Part shown: positions 1-11,256 of the stretch, piece after piece | How the letters are laid out: the number at the start of each line of letters is the position of its first letter | Numbering within the stretch: position 1 is the stretch's first letter | Assembly (NCBI RefSeq): GCF_000516985.1 | Contig: NW_006917095.1 | Location: forward strand, 1,617,077 to 1,681,076 | Length of the DNA: 64,000 nucleotides | Direction of reading: 5' to 3' | From: Pestalotiopsis fici W106-1 | Lineage: Eukaryota; Ascomycota; Sordariomycetes; Amphisphaeriales; Sporocadaceae | Notes under the pieces: model-generated | The model's database searches: none | Seen by the model: the letters and a program-made list of their open reading frames with translations, nothing else | What the model was told of the DNA's origin: nothing | Made by a program: the position numbers and the translations under genes

Positions 1-516
1 GGATGGCGGTCAATTTCAACTTGACCTCGAGGGTCTCCTGCACTCCTTTGCCAAAGATGGCCAACAAATTCTTCGTGACCCGTCCAGTAACTAGTTGCGG
101 AGCAGCATTATTGTTCTGTATGAGTGCACAGCTGAACATGCCCTGGCCGACCAAAGGCGTATCAGGCTCTGAGTAGTCGTAAGCGTAGACAGTGTAGTCC
201 CGTTCATTGTCGCCAGCCAACTCTGGGCTGCACTGAGCAATAGACTGTAAGCAAGTCCGAAGATCCACCACACCAATCAAGTTCTTCTCGTCTAGGGGTA
301 TCGTCTGTATTGGAAGAACATGTGGCCACCGAGCAAGGCAGTTTTCCTTGCCATCCTTGTCAAATGTATAGTGAATTTTCACTGGATGCAAATTAGCATT
401 GAGGAACACAGAGAATGTAGAGATGCCATACAGCCCATGGGTCTTGACTGAAGACCTGTCTCCTCAGATTCTGTGGGCGTGGGCATGGGGCCCCAATTGC
501 CATTGTTGTTGGACAT
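1..516 (-). CDS. ams2: Ams2/SPT21-like transcriptional regulator, N-terminal part (runs off window)
   Basis: Only the first ~155 codons are present; the gene continues past position 1. Exons read as 516-432 and 381-1, with a 50-nt intron at 382-431 (GTATGG donor, TGCTAAT branch site, CCAG acceptor). Without that intron the ATG frame and the conserved frame do not join. The protein opens with a short polar leader (MSNNNGNWGP) and then the fungal Ams2/SPT21 N-terminal domain, shown by LKIHYTFDKDGKENCLARWP, DYTVYAYDYSEPDTPLVGQG and GRVTKNLLAIFGKGVQETLE. Family knowledge: S. pombe Ams2 is a GATA factor that activates histone genes and helps CENP-A loading; budding yeast Spt21 controls histone transcription. 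The GATA finger would lie beyond the window, so whether this copy has one cannot be seen. Four ACGCG motifs lie 520-620 bp upstream. Confidence 0.75.
382..431 (-). other. Intron 1 of the Ams2-like gene
   Basis: Fifty nt from GTATGGCATC to CCAG on the minus strand, with a TGCTAAT branch sequence. Removing it joins an ATG-led frame that has no homology to the conserved domain frame. Confidence 0.75.
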
Positions 517-1782
517 CCTTTCAACGTGTATGTCTGGTGTTTGGCGTTGTGAAAACAGGATACAGTAAAGTGTGTGCTGTGGTCCTTTGAAAATTTACTC
601 GATCGAAAGTTTCAAAATATTCGAAGCTGGGACTCTGTGCCCAGCAGCTTCGATGTCAAGTTTCCTTGTGGTATATCGTATGCATATTCTTGGAAGCGCG
701 TCGGAACTATTTTCGTGCTTTAATGTTTGAAGCGGACGCGAGGTGGGAGGGAGCTGTTGGAGAAAGTAAAGCTTGGTCTGAAAGCGGTCGATTGGAAAAA
801 AGTTCAAGTATGTGGTTGTGTATGCAAAAGATCAATGAGTGACAGGATCAATTAAACAAATTCAGATACTCGCCAGAAGCTGGAAAGTTTCAATTTGTAC
901 AAGTCGTTGCAGGTCGTGAAGTGCGTGTTGGTATGTGAAGGTCTAGGAAAAGATGAAGGACTCTGCAGTTGCTGCAGTAGGAGAGGTAAAAGGTACCGAG
1001 GGGCCCAGCAATCTATTTAGCGGGGACGGGTACCACGCGTGTTGCAAACGACAGAGCGCTAGCGACGCGATGGAAAACGCGAAATTGACGTCAAAAGCGC
1101 TGCGAAACGGGATGGCTGGGGGCTGTCGACACGCGCTGCAAGATGCTAAAAAAGCAAATCTGGGTTTCCCGCTGGGGGATTGGCGGCAGGGGTACAAGAC
1201 GCTGAAAGGCCAAGCCGCGAAGACGCTAAAGCTAAGTGGTGGGGCACAGCTGTCGAGGTCGATTGCCAGGAAATAGTGCACGGGCCACAGGCTTATCGGA
1301 CTTGAGCAGCTTGTCTCCGGGAACTCTGACAATGGGAGAATCAGCATTCGACCGGCCGCCCGGCAGACCATTGATTTCAGAAATGATTTTGCAAGTTGTC
1401 AAGTGGCATTTCCATCGATGAGGGGCCCGGCGCTCCTTTATATATCCCCCGGGATCCGGAAAACAGCCCCACTTGCACAAAATCATGACACAAGGCAGCC
1501 TTGCACCCCCATGTTGATAGCCTTGTTTATATACCACCCCAAAACCGTCAATTTGGAGTTTTGGGGTAATGCGGGTGTGTTTGCGACGCGTTCAATCAAA
1601 TGAGGCCATTTCAACCTAGACGATAGACGACAGATGATATCGCTTGCCAATCCCATTTCTTTTTATCCTTCATTACATGGTTCTTGTCCACATAACCTTT
1701 ATAATACATTTGTCTCGTTGATATCTACAAAAGCTCAAACGAGACTTCTGATGTTACAGTAAATCCATGGCAGCTGTGATAT
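517..1782. other. Intergenic: Ams2-like promoter and HIBCH 3' flank
   Basis: No convincing gene. ORFs on both strands at 943-1537 overlap each other without homology or codon bias. Contents are the ACGCG cluster and an AT-rich stretch at 1640-1780 suited to the HIBCH 3' end. Confidence 0.5.
1035..1136. promoter_or_regulatory. Cluster of four ACGCG (MCB/MBF-type) motifs
   Basis: ACGCGT at 1035-1040, ACGCGA at 1065-1070, ACGCGAA at 1077-1083 and ACGCGC at 1131-1136; a further ACGCGT stands alone at 1586-1591. ACGCGT is the MluI cell-cycle box bound by MBF (Swi6/Mbp1, Cdc10/Res) in yeasts. The cluster lies upstream of the Ams2-like gene. Use by MBF is inferred. Confidence 0.4.
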
Positions 1783-3371
1783 TTATGACGTTTCGTCAAC
1801 CCAAACCGCTGCTCCCTCATCTGTTTCGTATGTTTTCCTTGCCAGGATCTCCTCAACAACCGTCCGGATACCTTGTCTGCCCTTCTTCAACTGAACAAAG
1901 TCGTCGGCAATCTGCTTCTTGGATTTGGACCCTACCTTGACGGCCTTCTGCACGTCCTTTTCGGTCGGCACGCCAACATACGGGTAGGGGTACTCTTCGT
2001 AGTCACGGTCTACCAGTAACCTCAGCGGCTCTACGCCGCTAATCTCGTCCTGGAAAAATGGCCCTGTGATATCTTGTTTGGGCTGAATGTCTGCTAGCGA
2101 TGCGGGTTGCCAGTTTGGTGTGCCGCGGTCCTTGGATAGCTGCTTGTCAACACCCTCGACAAAGTCTGGGTGCCGCATAAATTGTGCCGCAATCTTGTGC
2201 TCCTTGTGGAAGGTCTCGGCGATGCTCCAGCGCCTGCCAACCTGCATTTGCTTGAGAGCCACGTGGACAGCAGTCGGCGAGCGCTTCTGCAGAGTAGCCA
2301 GCGTTCTCTCGGCCCACTCCTTTGTAGGTCCTTGTTCCTCCTCCAGAGCTTGCAGAATCTCGGGCACTGTCGCCTTGCTGAAACATCTGTCAATGGCATT
2401 ACGAAGCTCCCCAGCGATGAGGATGGGCTCCTTGTTCAAAGGAGGAAGACCAGTAGCGTACTCCTCAAGAGTCATCTCGATAATTTCAAGTCGCTTCTTA
2501 GTGTCGTCGTAGTCTCTGAATCGCAATTCGGCAAGACGGGACTCCAACTTGGGCAAACTCGTTGAGTGAAGATAGTGAGTGGCGATCCCCGAGTAGAAGA
2601 CGTTGGCGCCGGTCAGGCGCTCGCTCGTGAGGGCCAGGTATGTGCCGACAGAGCCAGCTAGCCTGGGCAAAAAGAAGGATGCGCCAACATCGGGGAAGAA
2701 GCCGATGGTTGTCTCGGGCATGGCGAAAACGGTTCGCTCGGTTGCAACCCTGAACGGTGCGTGCAGGCTGAGTCCAACACCACCTCCCATGGTAATACCG
2801 TCCATGAAAGAGATATATGGCTTTTGGTAGGTCGCAATAAGGTGGTCCAGCTTGTACTCGAGTCCGAAATAGTCGGTCGATTTCTTCTGGCCCTCAGGAC
2901 CCTCCTTGTTGAGATCGGACAGAGCTTTCACATCACCTCCGGCACATAGCGCTCTGTCGCCAGCTCCCTTCATAACAACCACATTGGCCAGATCCGACTT
3001 CTCCCATTCGACAAGGCGAGGTACAATTTTGCGGATCATGGAAGCATTGAGCGAGTTCAGCTTCTTCGGCCGGTTGAGCTCAACAGTTCGGAGACCGTAC
3101 AGACTGTTGAAGGTTACATCCTCGGGCTCGTCATCCTGGCGGGGCTTGATAACTTCGTTGTATTTTGTGGACATCTGGATAGATTCAATCGCATTAGCAT
3201 TACAGGTATAAGCAAATACAATGTTCAGATGGAAAGTAAGCTTACAGCTCTGGAGCCGAGCTTGGAGTCGAGAATGTGGGCTTTCAGAGGCATTCTGGAG
3301 CTGCACGAGTGCCAGGGAGAAGCAGCATTCGCTGCAGTCCCAGCCCGACTTATGGCGACTCTGAACGACAT
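1783..3371 (-). CDS. ehd3: 3-hydroxyisobutyryl-CoA hydrolase, mitochondrial (HIBCH / mS47)
   Basis: Enoyl-CoA hydratase/isomerase-fold enzyme that hydrolyses 3-hydroxyisobutyryl-CoA in valine breakdown in the mitochondrial matrix. Exons 3371-3246 and 3174-1783, intron 3175-3245 (71 nt, GTAAGC donor, TGCTAATG branch, CCAG acceptor), giving 505 aa. The chosen ATG (MSFRVAISRAG) follows an in-frame TAG and adds an Arg/Ser/Ala-rich mitochondrial leader; the internal MSTKYNEV start at 3174 sits exactly at the exon border and would lose that leader. Family marks: the oxyanion-loop CAGGDV, GITMGGGVGLS, and MPETTIGFFPDVGASFFL, which carries the HIBCH signature that separates it from crotonases. The C-terminal HIBCH extension is present. 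Fungal orthologues also serve as mitoribosomal small-subunit protein mS47, so this product may do both jobs. Confidence 0.9.
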
Positions 3372-3790
3372 CTACTACAACTGAGCACAATGCGCTGGCC
3401 GTCAGTTGCTGCGCATTGAGGTTGCCGTTGGTCTGACAAGGAAAGGAAACGAGGGCGGCTTTGGGGGGAGGAGATGAAAGCCGAAAACGTTTTAAGAGAT
3501 GGCGGCTATGATTTTCCCAATTGCCAGTCCTGCAGTAGCTTTCTTTCCTCGGCCCCAAATTTTAGAGTCGACCAAAATCCGCGTCGAACCGCATTTGCGA
3601 CTAGAGACCCACTTTAAGCTCTTGGTCGGTGAGCAGCCAATCAGATCGCTTTCATGCCAAGCTCTGTGCCTGGCCGAGAACTTTTGAGGATTGACTACAG
3701 CACATTTCAGCCTTGCGCGCAGCTCTCGTTGGCTCGTCAAACCAACGCGACTCTCGTTTACACATCACGAAAAGTCACGGCACAACCAAG
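3372..3790. promoter_or_regulatory. Divergent promoter, HIBCH (-) and Sm D2 (+)
   Basis: 419 bp separate the two ATGs. A CCAAT box on the plus strand lies at 3637-3641 (CAGCCAATCAGA), about 150 bp before the Sm D2 ATG and 266 bp before the HIBCH ATG. CCAAT is bound by the Hap/CBC complex, which controls many fungal mitochondrial genes; its use here is inferred. Confidence 0.4.
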
Positions 3791-4309
3791 ATGGCGGACG
3801 CAAAGATCCAGTTTGTTGCCCTCTAGTCACATCCATGATGAATTATCAAGACTAACAAAAGCCAGGGATCTCCTCACCAAGCCTCGCAACGAGCTTACGT
3901 ACGTGCATCATCGCCCTTTTGCCATTTGCGTGCACCCCAGCGGCCTCGATCTTGAACTCGGGGTGCACTGTATCTTGCCGGTATACATACGACTGACACT
4001 TCTTACAGAGAGTACGAGATTGCGCAACTAGAAGAGTACGAGTTCAACAGCGGCCCGCTGTCCATCCTCCAGACCGCCGTTCGCAGCCACACCCAGGTCC
4101 TCATCTCGATCCGTAACAACCGCAAGCTGCTGGCCCGTGTCAAGGCCTTTGACCGACACTGCAACATGGTTCTCGAAAATGTCAAGGAGATGTGGACGGA
4201 AACGCCGCGGCTCTCGGGTGGCAAGAAGGGCAGGCCCGTCAACAAGGACCGCTTCATCTCCAAGATGTTCCTCAGAGGAGACTCTGTCATTCTGGTTCTG
4301 CTGAGTTAA
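3791..4309 (+). CDS. smd2: Small nuclear ribonucleoprotein Sm D2
   Basis: Core Sm protein of U1, U2, U4 and U5 snRNPs; pairs with Sm D1 in the heptameric ring. Three exons: 3791-3810 (20 nt), 3866-3898 (33 nt), 4009-4309. Introns 3811-3865 (55 nt, ACTAAC branch) and 3899-4008 (110 nt). Joined product 117 aa, the usual Sm D2 length, starting [20 protein letters not shown]. Sm1 motif: [20 protein letters not shown] with [20 protein letters not shown]; Sm2 motif: [12 protein letters not shown] at the C-terminus, with the [12 protein letters not shown] loop between. Translation without splicing stops within 12 codons, so the tiny exons are required. Divergent from HIBCH. Confidence 0.93.
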
Positions 4310-4726
4310 AGAGCGTGTTTTGGGATAGGCGAAGATTGCAAGATGGGGTGGCCCCGATGCTGCTGCTGCTGTTGATTTACGGAACCTGACGTGCCTAATG
4401 GACACGTAAAACGAAGATGATTTTCATCATATGGTCGACAAAAAGAATCACGATTTTTAATAGCATAGATGATATGCTGGCAGCTATTTGGCTTGGGCGT
4501 TGATGGGAAACAAGTCAGGACTCCGCGCGCGTGGGACGGTCCGGGACATTCAATACGCTCATGCAGATGGTCAACAGATGAAGCACTGAAGATATGGCCA
4601 AAGACAGATGAAAAGCAGATCTTGAGACAGAGGACAGCCAAGATAATGCGAGAAATTATTGTCCCAATCAGTGTCACGGAATTACTCCATACTCACATTG
4701 TGAATCTACCTAATTTGATAACAGGG
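4310..4726. other. Convergent 3' region between Sm D2 and DHA kinase
   Basis: 417 bp between two stop codons. Two overlapping ORFs without homology; nothing else seen. Confidence 0.5.
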
Positions 4727-6723
4727 TCAGATGGCCTCCCAGCCATCATCTGCCGACTTCAACCCAGCAAGTCCAAGGAAGAAACATGTCAAACCCCAAG
4801 CGCCGGGATCAGGAACCTCTTCGTAACCCGAACCACCGATATAAACCGTCCTGCCCAGACTTGCCTTCATTCCCTTTGTCCCCTCTGCCGCCGCCTTGGC
4901 TGCCTCCGCTGCCTTCTTCACATCGCCAGTCTGCTCGAGAGTATCGACGAATGGGTAGAGGGCATCAATTACTGTTCTGTCTCCCGGCCGAGCAGGCGTG
5001 TACCGAGAAAGGGCATCGCAGCTTTGCTTCAATGCAGCCGCCCAGACCTGTGGCGATGCCTGACCAGGTATTTGCGATCGCAGTGAGTGGACGAGGGAGT
5101 TGAGGAAAATGGCGTAGAGCGCGCCAGATGTGCCGTCCATTTCAGTCTCAACAACGGAAACGATTTTGGCAAGGTCCAACACAGCATCTCCCTCTAGGGG
5201 ACTACTTGAAAGAAGTTTCAAAATGCCTACTAATGTTAGCTATCACTGTCAAGAGTCCGTCCGGTTCATGAGATACTTACCCTCTGCTCCTCTCTTCAGG
5301 CCAATGCCGCAATCTCCGTCTCCCACGACTGTATCATACTTTGTGACCTCGGGCTCGGCGGCAACGACAGCCTCTAGACCGGCTGTGAAGGCGGCATTAG
5401 CCTTTGCGGCGTCATACTTCAGATCGCTAGCCTTCACGCCTTGGCCCGAGGCGGCTGTGCCTTCTCTGGTAGCCGTGTTCTTTGCTTCCCAAGTTTCCTT
5501 TGCAATGGGTGCCGCCCACCCATTGGCTTCTGCTGGGGCGTCCAAAAGTTGAAGCATGCTCGGTCCACCGATCTGATGTACCAAGTCCAGTTAGTATCGC
5601 AATATAGCATATGATCACCAATCTCCATGAAATATTCCCGAAAATTGAGCAGGCTTCAAAAAAAGAAGGGAGACCAAAAAATCCAAGGACACCGTAAAAG
5701 TTCCATATGGACCATATAAGAAGATATTTTACTTACATCTGTATTGACCACGTTCAGAAGCGAAATACTGAAACCCGGCCCGTTCAAGCTTGTCATGTAG
5801 GTGCCGCTCAAGATCCGGACAGGACGGATGCCCCATTTCTCAAGTTGCTTCACTACTTCTGCGGTAATGCCTCCCATCTCCAATACACTGATGCCACCCA
5901 GGTTGTTGACGAGCAAGACTACCTCGTTTGAGTTGATCTTGAGGAATGCGCGGTCCTTGTCGTTCTGGTCCAGGAGCTGAGTGAGCATTTTGCTGACAAG
6001 TTCTGGCAACTCGACTTCTGCCCTTCCAGAACCAGGCTCATTGTGAATGCCCATACCGAGTTCCACTTCCTTGAAGCCCAGATTATCCTTGGAGTTCGGG
6101 TCAGGCGGAGCTCGGCCAGGTACATGGACATGCTCCAGGCTGGCACCAACACTGACCAAGTTGTCTGCTGTCAGTTTGGCGACCTTGTGAACATGCTCCA
6201 AGCTTGCACCCTGTGCGGCCAAGGCACCAGCGATCTTCTGGACGAGGACAGTACCGGCAATACCACGCCTGCCAACTTTGCCGCCCTTTTCGCGACCGAC
6301 GCCGACATCGTCACCAACAACGACCATTTCAGCATTGATGCCAGCGGCCTTGGCCTTTTCCACGGCCATGCCAAAATTCAAGACATCGCCGGTGTAATTC
6401 ATGACAGTGACCAAAACACCTTTGTCCGTGTCGACTCTGGACAAGATGGCTCTCCTGACCTGCTCGGCACTGGGAGATGCGAAGATGGTACCAGCTACAG
6501 CAGCAGAGAGCAGGCCTGGACCAACAAGTGCCGAGAAACTGGGTTCATGGCCACTGCCACCACCGCTGATGATGGAGACTTGCGAGGGAACACCATCTTG
6601 TGGTCTTCGATAAATGATTTTGTTTTGAGCATCCAGGGCGACTTTGGGGTTGGTATAAGTGATGGACTCCAGTGCGGAGTTCACAAGTAGTGTGGGATCA
6701 TTGATGAAGTGTTTGGTTGACAT
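4727..6723 (-). CDS. dak1: Dihydroxyacetone (glycerone) kinase
   Basis: ATP-dependent phosphorylation of dihydroxyacetone to DHAP, used in glycerol catabolism and DHA detoxification. Exons 6723-5737, 5572-5281 and 5226-4727; introns 5573-5736 (164 nt, GTAAGTAAAA donor) and 5227-5280 (54 nt, GTAAGTATC donor). Product 592 aa, the standard single-chain eukaryotic form. DhaK domain (about 1-345) shows SGGGSGHEPSFSALVGPGL, GVLVTVMNYTGDVLNFGMA and the substrate-pocket histidine motif LEHVHVPGR. DhaL nucleotide domain (about 380-592) shows VGDGDCGIGLKRG, which supplies Mg-ATP aspartates, and EMDGTSGALYAIFLN. The C-terminus (GWEAI) has no SKL-type peroxisome signal, so a cytosolic enzyme is expected. 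Divergent from eIF2B delta across about 980 bp. Confidence 0.95.
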
Positions 6724-7704
6724 GGTGGCTGACTTGAACCTGCTTGTCTACAGAGAAGTGACCACGAGTAAGGTGATTGTATCAGTTAATATAGGCAATC
6801 GAATCAATATAGTGACCCTGAGAAAAAGGTTTTGATTGTTTCGCACAGTACTGTGTGGGTACAGTGCTTATTTGCACAGCGGAGTGAGTTATCACGTTCA
6901 GGGAAAGAGGAGGCTCTGACTGCCAAGAGAGAACAGGAGTGCAAAGACTGGCTTCAATAATGGCACATGTATAGGAGTTGGTTTGTTGAGTGGTTGGATT
7001 AGGAAATACGGACAAGTCGCTTGGATCGTTCAAAGACTTCAGTTTTGATTTAGGAATTGATGAGAGCGAGATGCGGAGAGGAGACGGACGCATTGCCCAT
7101 CCAGGTCGGAGGGACTGGAGACGTACAAACTGGAGAACTATGCAAACCTACCTGGGTCGAACCACCATCTCGTGAGTTGCCAGACAGGGCATTTTTCACC
7201 TATCAGACGTACTGCTGGCCTATGAGGTGATGGGAAATCGTAGCTTTTCCTAAGAGGCACCGGGGGAGCTTCTCCCTTCTCCATCAATGTCGGGGGTGGG
7301 GCAGTCGATTGTTGGAGTCTGGACGCCTGGTCGGTTCTTGTTAGCGGGGATGGTCACTGATGGCGGGGTTCCCTGTCTGATTGTTTGCAGCAAGTCGAAG
7401 CACTCAGTGCTACCATGGGTACGTACCGCGACTCGAAAAAATGCCCCACGTTGGAACATTGAATTTTATGGGATTGTGAGTCAATCATCAATTAAGCTTC
7501 TAGGAATCACCACCCATTAAAAAAAAGTCGCGAAGATTTAACAGGGCGGCGTTTTGCGCAAACTAAACCTCCACACGTCTTCAACTGCAGCTGACTTTTC
7601 GCATCCGCAAAAACGACTCGAGTTCCAGATCGACACACTGAGATTTATTGCGCATATCCACCTGCGACTTTTACCAAAAAGACAAACCGCCAAAGAAGAG
7701 TACA
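6724..7704. other. Divergent upstream region, DHA kinase / eIF2B delta
   Basis: 981 bp between the two ATGs. No gene seen; only short overlapping ORFs. The G-rich stretch at 7286-7303 (GGGGGTGGGGC) is the only compositional oddity. Confidence 0.45.
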
Positions 7705-9176
7705 ATGTCCGAACAGCCCAACGGTGCGCCCGTCGCAGGCGCACCTGCTGCACCAACTCAACAGCCCAACACCTCAGCAAAGGCCGAGACGATCGCAAAG
7801 GATGTAAAGCCCGCTGCCCCCGCGAAGGGTCAGCCTGCAAAGGACAAGGATGACAAGAAGCCAGCAGATGCTTCAGCAGGAGAGAAGAAGCTCACAGGTG
7901 CCGAGCTCAAGGCCAAGGCCAAGGCAGAAAAGGCTGCCCGACGAGCACAGCAGAAGAACACAAAGGAGGTCGCCAAAGCAGAGGCGGCTGTATCCTCATC
8001 TCCGCTCCAACTTGGACCTGCTGCCTCTGAAGTAAAGGGCAAGCCAAAGGGCAAAGATGCTGCAGCTGGTGCGGCGGGAAGCAGACCCGTCCTAGCCAAG
8101 GCCCCTCCCTCATCGATCATCACGGAGCAGAAGATTCAAATTCCAGAGTGCTTCAGTCATTTGTCTATGGCCAAGAGAATACCCATGACACAGGCCGACA
8201 AGGATGTGCACCCTGTTGTTCTTGCTCTGGGACAGCAGATGGCTACGTTTGCCATTGACGAGAGCATCACAAGACTGCGAGCGACGCTTCTTGCATTCAA
8301 GAAGGTAAGTTGTCTAATCTAGTGTTTCTCTGTCACAACGCCTCTAACATTACCCAGGTCATCCAATCATACACCACGCCCCCTGGTCATACACTGGCCA
8401 GACATTTCACACCACACGTTCTCAACCCACAAATCGAATATCTGACAGCATGTCGTCCGATGTGCTTTTCTATGGGTAATGCCATAAGATGGCTTAAGCT
8501 CCAAGTCAGTAAGATCGATATGGACGCAACTGAGGAGGACGCCAAGCGGGATCTTTGCCATGCCATTGATACTTTCGTGGCTGAGCGCATCACTGTGGCA
8601 GAGGAAGTAGTCACCGAGGCTGGTGCAAAGTCTATCCAAGATGGCGATGTTGTTCTCACCTACGGCAGAAGCACTGGGGTCGAGCGGGCACTACTTCTTG
8701 CCCGAGCCTCTGGAACAAAATTCTCTGTTTTCGTCATTGACGACCCTTACGAGAAGCCCGGCCAGATTATGGCAAAGAACTTGGCTGCAGCAGACATTGA
8801 TGTCTCGTACAGCGGCGATTTGGGCGGCCTGGTCAACCACCTCAAGAGAGCAAACAAGGTTCTCGTCGGAGCTGAGGCGGTATTCAGCAATGGCGCTCTG
8901 TACGCACGATCTGGAACATGCGATATTGCATTGGCTGCCCAAGAACTCAACCTCGGTGTTGTTGTTCTGTGCCAGACGATCAACATTACAGAAAGGGTCG
9001 CTACCGACTCACTGACGTACAACGAAATTGACCCGGAGAGATGTCAAGCTGCGTCGTTCCGTTTGCTATATGATACCACCCCAGACAAATACCTGCACCT
9101 TTTGATTACGGAGCTGGGAACCGTCCAGCCGAGATCTGCCCCCGATCTGCTAAGAAAGCTCGAAGAGTTCAACTAG
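7705..9176 (+). CDS. gcd2: Translation initiation factor eIF2B subunit delta
   Basis: Regulatory subunit of the decameric GDP/GTP exchange factor for eIF2; with alpha and beta it senses phosphorylated eIF2. Exons 7705-8304 and 8358-9176, intron 8305-8357 (53 nt, GTAAGT donor, CTAAC branch), product 472 aa. The first ~150 residues are a low-complexity Ala/Lys/Pro tail (KKLTGAELKAKAKAEKAARR), usual for this subunit. The C-terminal IF-2B Rossmann-like domain is clear: GDVVLTYGRSTGVERALLLA, FSVFVIDDPYEKPGQIMA, KVLVGAEAVFSNGALYARSG, NEIDPERC. The frame is open upstream to 7648 but only from a TTG codon, so the ATG at 7705 is preferred. Confidence 0.95.
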
Positions 9177-10098
9177 GAGTCGAATTCTTGGCAGCTTCCA
9201 AAGTCGATGCGCCTAGAGGCCTGTCCCGATGATCAACTGGAATTGGAAATATGCGGCAAGATTTACAGGGTTCCTAAGCTCGTCGCACTCAAGCCGTTTC
9301 CGACGTCAAGATAGACGAATGGATGGGTACAGATGCTTAGGGAGTTGAGAATAGTCGCGAATCAGTGACACCGCGTATGGTTTCTGCAGTATACCTCAAA
9401 TCACGACAGTTGGAAACGAGGAAATCTTGGAATTGAGTATCTCGACACCTCATGCTACACAGCTTTTTCGTCGAGATGATCGATCTTCGTGAATACTGGG
9501 AAGATTTGAGTGGTAGATTCTGCTACGTAGTTGCACACCATGTTTTGTCCAGCGCAAGAGACATTGCCTATGGCTGTATTCAGAAACAAAATCAATCAAG
9601 TTCAAAAACTTAATGATCATGAAATGTGACCTCTACTGATTCCCGCATCCTCATTGAAGTACAAAACGACCTCTAGGATACGGGCGCCCAGCAATGGGTC
9701 GATATTCGCTCTTTGCCAGTGCGAAAACATCAGCGTCTATGGAAGAGACGCAAATGTCGATATATGCCCGAAGACATAATCTGGCATGGATTTGTTCATT
9801 CACGGTAGTATCAGGAATTATTGGTGCGGGAGGGGATCCCACGGATTGTAATGTTCTCTTCATTCGGTGGTTGAGATAGCCTGTGATCCAGGTATGTTGT
9901 CGGGTACCCAGGACCTTTCCTTTGCCAGGTCAGCCTCTCCTTCGTGATATGTACACAGTCGATGGCGCTTCCATTTCCCATGGAATCATTTGTGTCTGTC
10001 TGCTGCCAGTCGATCAATTCTTCAAACCTCAGCCATTCCAACGCAAATCGTCGGTTCCTCCCCCATCCCGCCCACACGGCCAGTGACTCGGAGAAAAA
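9177..10098. other. Convergent intergenic region after eIF2B delta
   Basis: 922 bp between converging stop codons. ORFs on both strands at 9651-10090 overlap and lack homology. Nothing else seen. Confidence 0.5.
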
Positions 10099-10487
10099 TC
10101 ATGCGTGCTCGGCGGCGACCTGGTCAGCCTCCTTAGCGGCCCTCCTTGCGCGCTTCTCGAGAATGGCTGCTTTCCTGTCCGCCAGCACTGCCGTCTGTCG
10201 CTCATCGACGCCCTGAAGCCAGTATCCGAAGCTGCCGCCGACGCCCGCAAAGACGGGCCAGGCCCAGAGCGAGGAGCGGTTGAAGAGCGGGCGCATCTCG
10301 AGGCCGAGCTGCCAGAAGCGGACGGCCACGCCTGTTGCAAAGCACGATTGCGTTAGTTTCTGTTCTTCACGATACCTCGTGTTTCGGTTGGGGGGAAGAT
10401 GGTGCTTCCGGGGGGCGGCCGGCGCAATCAAAGCAGAACGGTTGGTATCGTACCAAAGCCTGACCAAAACAGTATTCTCGAAACCAT
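10099..10487 (-). CDS. Small single-pass mitochondrial protein, probable complex I accessory subunit (14-kDa type)
   Basis: Exons 10487-10454 (34 nt) and 10331-10099; intron 10332-10453 (122 nt, GTACGA donor, CAACAG acceptor). Product 88 aa starting MVSRILFWSGFGVAVRFWQL. The conserved core is EMRPLFNRSSLWAWPVFAGV followed by GGSFGYWLQGVDERQ and a charged Arg/Ala-rich helix (EKRARRAAKEADQ). One hydrophobic segment (about 32-50) would cross the inner membrane. I recognise this pattern as the fungal family labelled NADH-ubiquinone oxidoreductase 14-kDa subunit, but no catalytic or cofactor motif can confirm it, so the complex I link is recalled family knowledge, not shown by the sequence. Confidence 0.6.
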
Positions 10488-11256
10488 CGTGACGGAGGGG
10501 AGCGGAGATGTGTATATGTATGAGCCGCGGTGGGCTTTGTGGATGTTGTTTGAAGTTTTTCGGGCTTGGGAAAAGGTCTTGACGTGGATTGACCTTTGGC
10601 TGTCTTTCTATTGGTTGACGCTGAGGTGAATTGGACTCTCTTCTGGGGGGAGCTTCAGAAGAGCTGGAGGAGCGTCAATTGACATGAAGTCGGAAGCTCG
10701 AGAGCGACATGCCGAAGTTTTGCCTAATGGGAGAGCAAGCTAGTGCATGTGGGTCCGTCCACCTAACCAGCAGGCCAGGTACGTACAGTATGGGGAGCAG
10801 GGGAAAAGGTAACGGTCTTTCCTTTTTGGCACGGTCCAAGTCGCGCTTGGCTCAGACCGTGGAAAATGCGGTTGCTTGCTGCGTGCTCCAACATTTCCAT
10901 CCGCTCATACTCTAATTATTTAATCAGGGCGTCTTTGCGACTGGCCCATGGTCGATGCCACTACCCAGATCAACAACCGGCTGATCTGTTGCCAGAATTG
11001 TTTGTTTCATTCACTGCGCCTGTGGCGTTTCTGTTTTCAAAACTATACAGTCGTAGGCAGTCTGATTTGCTGAAGCGCAGGGAAACGCAAGCCAGCATGA
11101 AGCTGTCTCGTTAAAGGAAGCTTTGGCTGCACTTATCTTTTCCACGAACAACATTTTCCCGTTCATTTCAACCTCAATCTTTCCGCTTCATCTAACCAGT
11201 TACAGAGGAGCTTGTGGAGGACTCTTGAGTCTTCTCGTGTTCTTGTTGACTACAAG
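10488..11256. other. Divergent upstream region, complex I-like / Shg1
   Basis: 769 bp between ATGs. No supported gene. A pyrimidine-rich stretch (about 11150-11195) precedes the Shg1 ATG, as in many fungal leaders. Confidence 0.45.

Noticed and set aside
953..1276. 107-aa plus-strand ORF in the Ams2-like upstream region
   Set aside because: Overlaps an antisense ORF of equal size, has no homology or codon bias, and coincides with the ACGCG cluster.
3639..3791. Reading Sm D2 as unspliced from 3791
   Set aside because: The frame stops within 12 codons; two introns are needed to give the full Sm fold.
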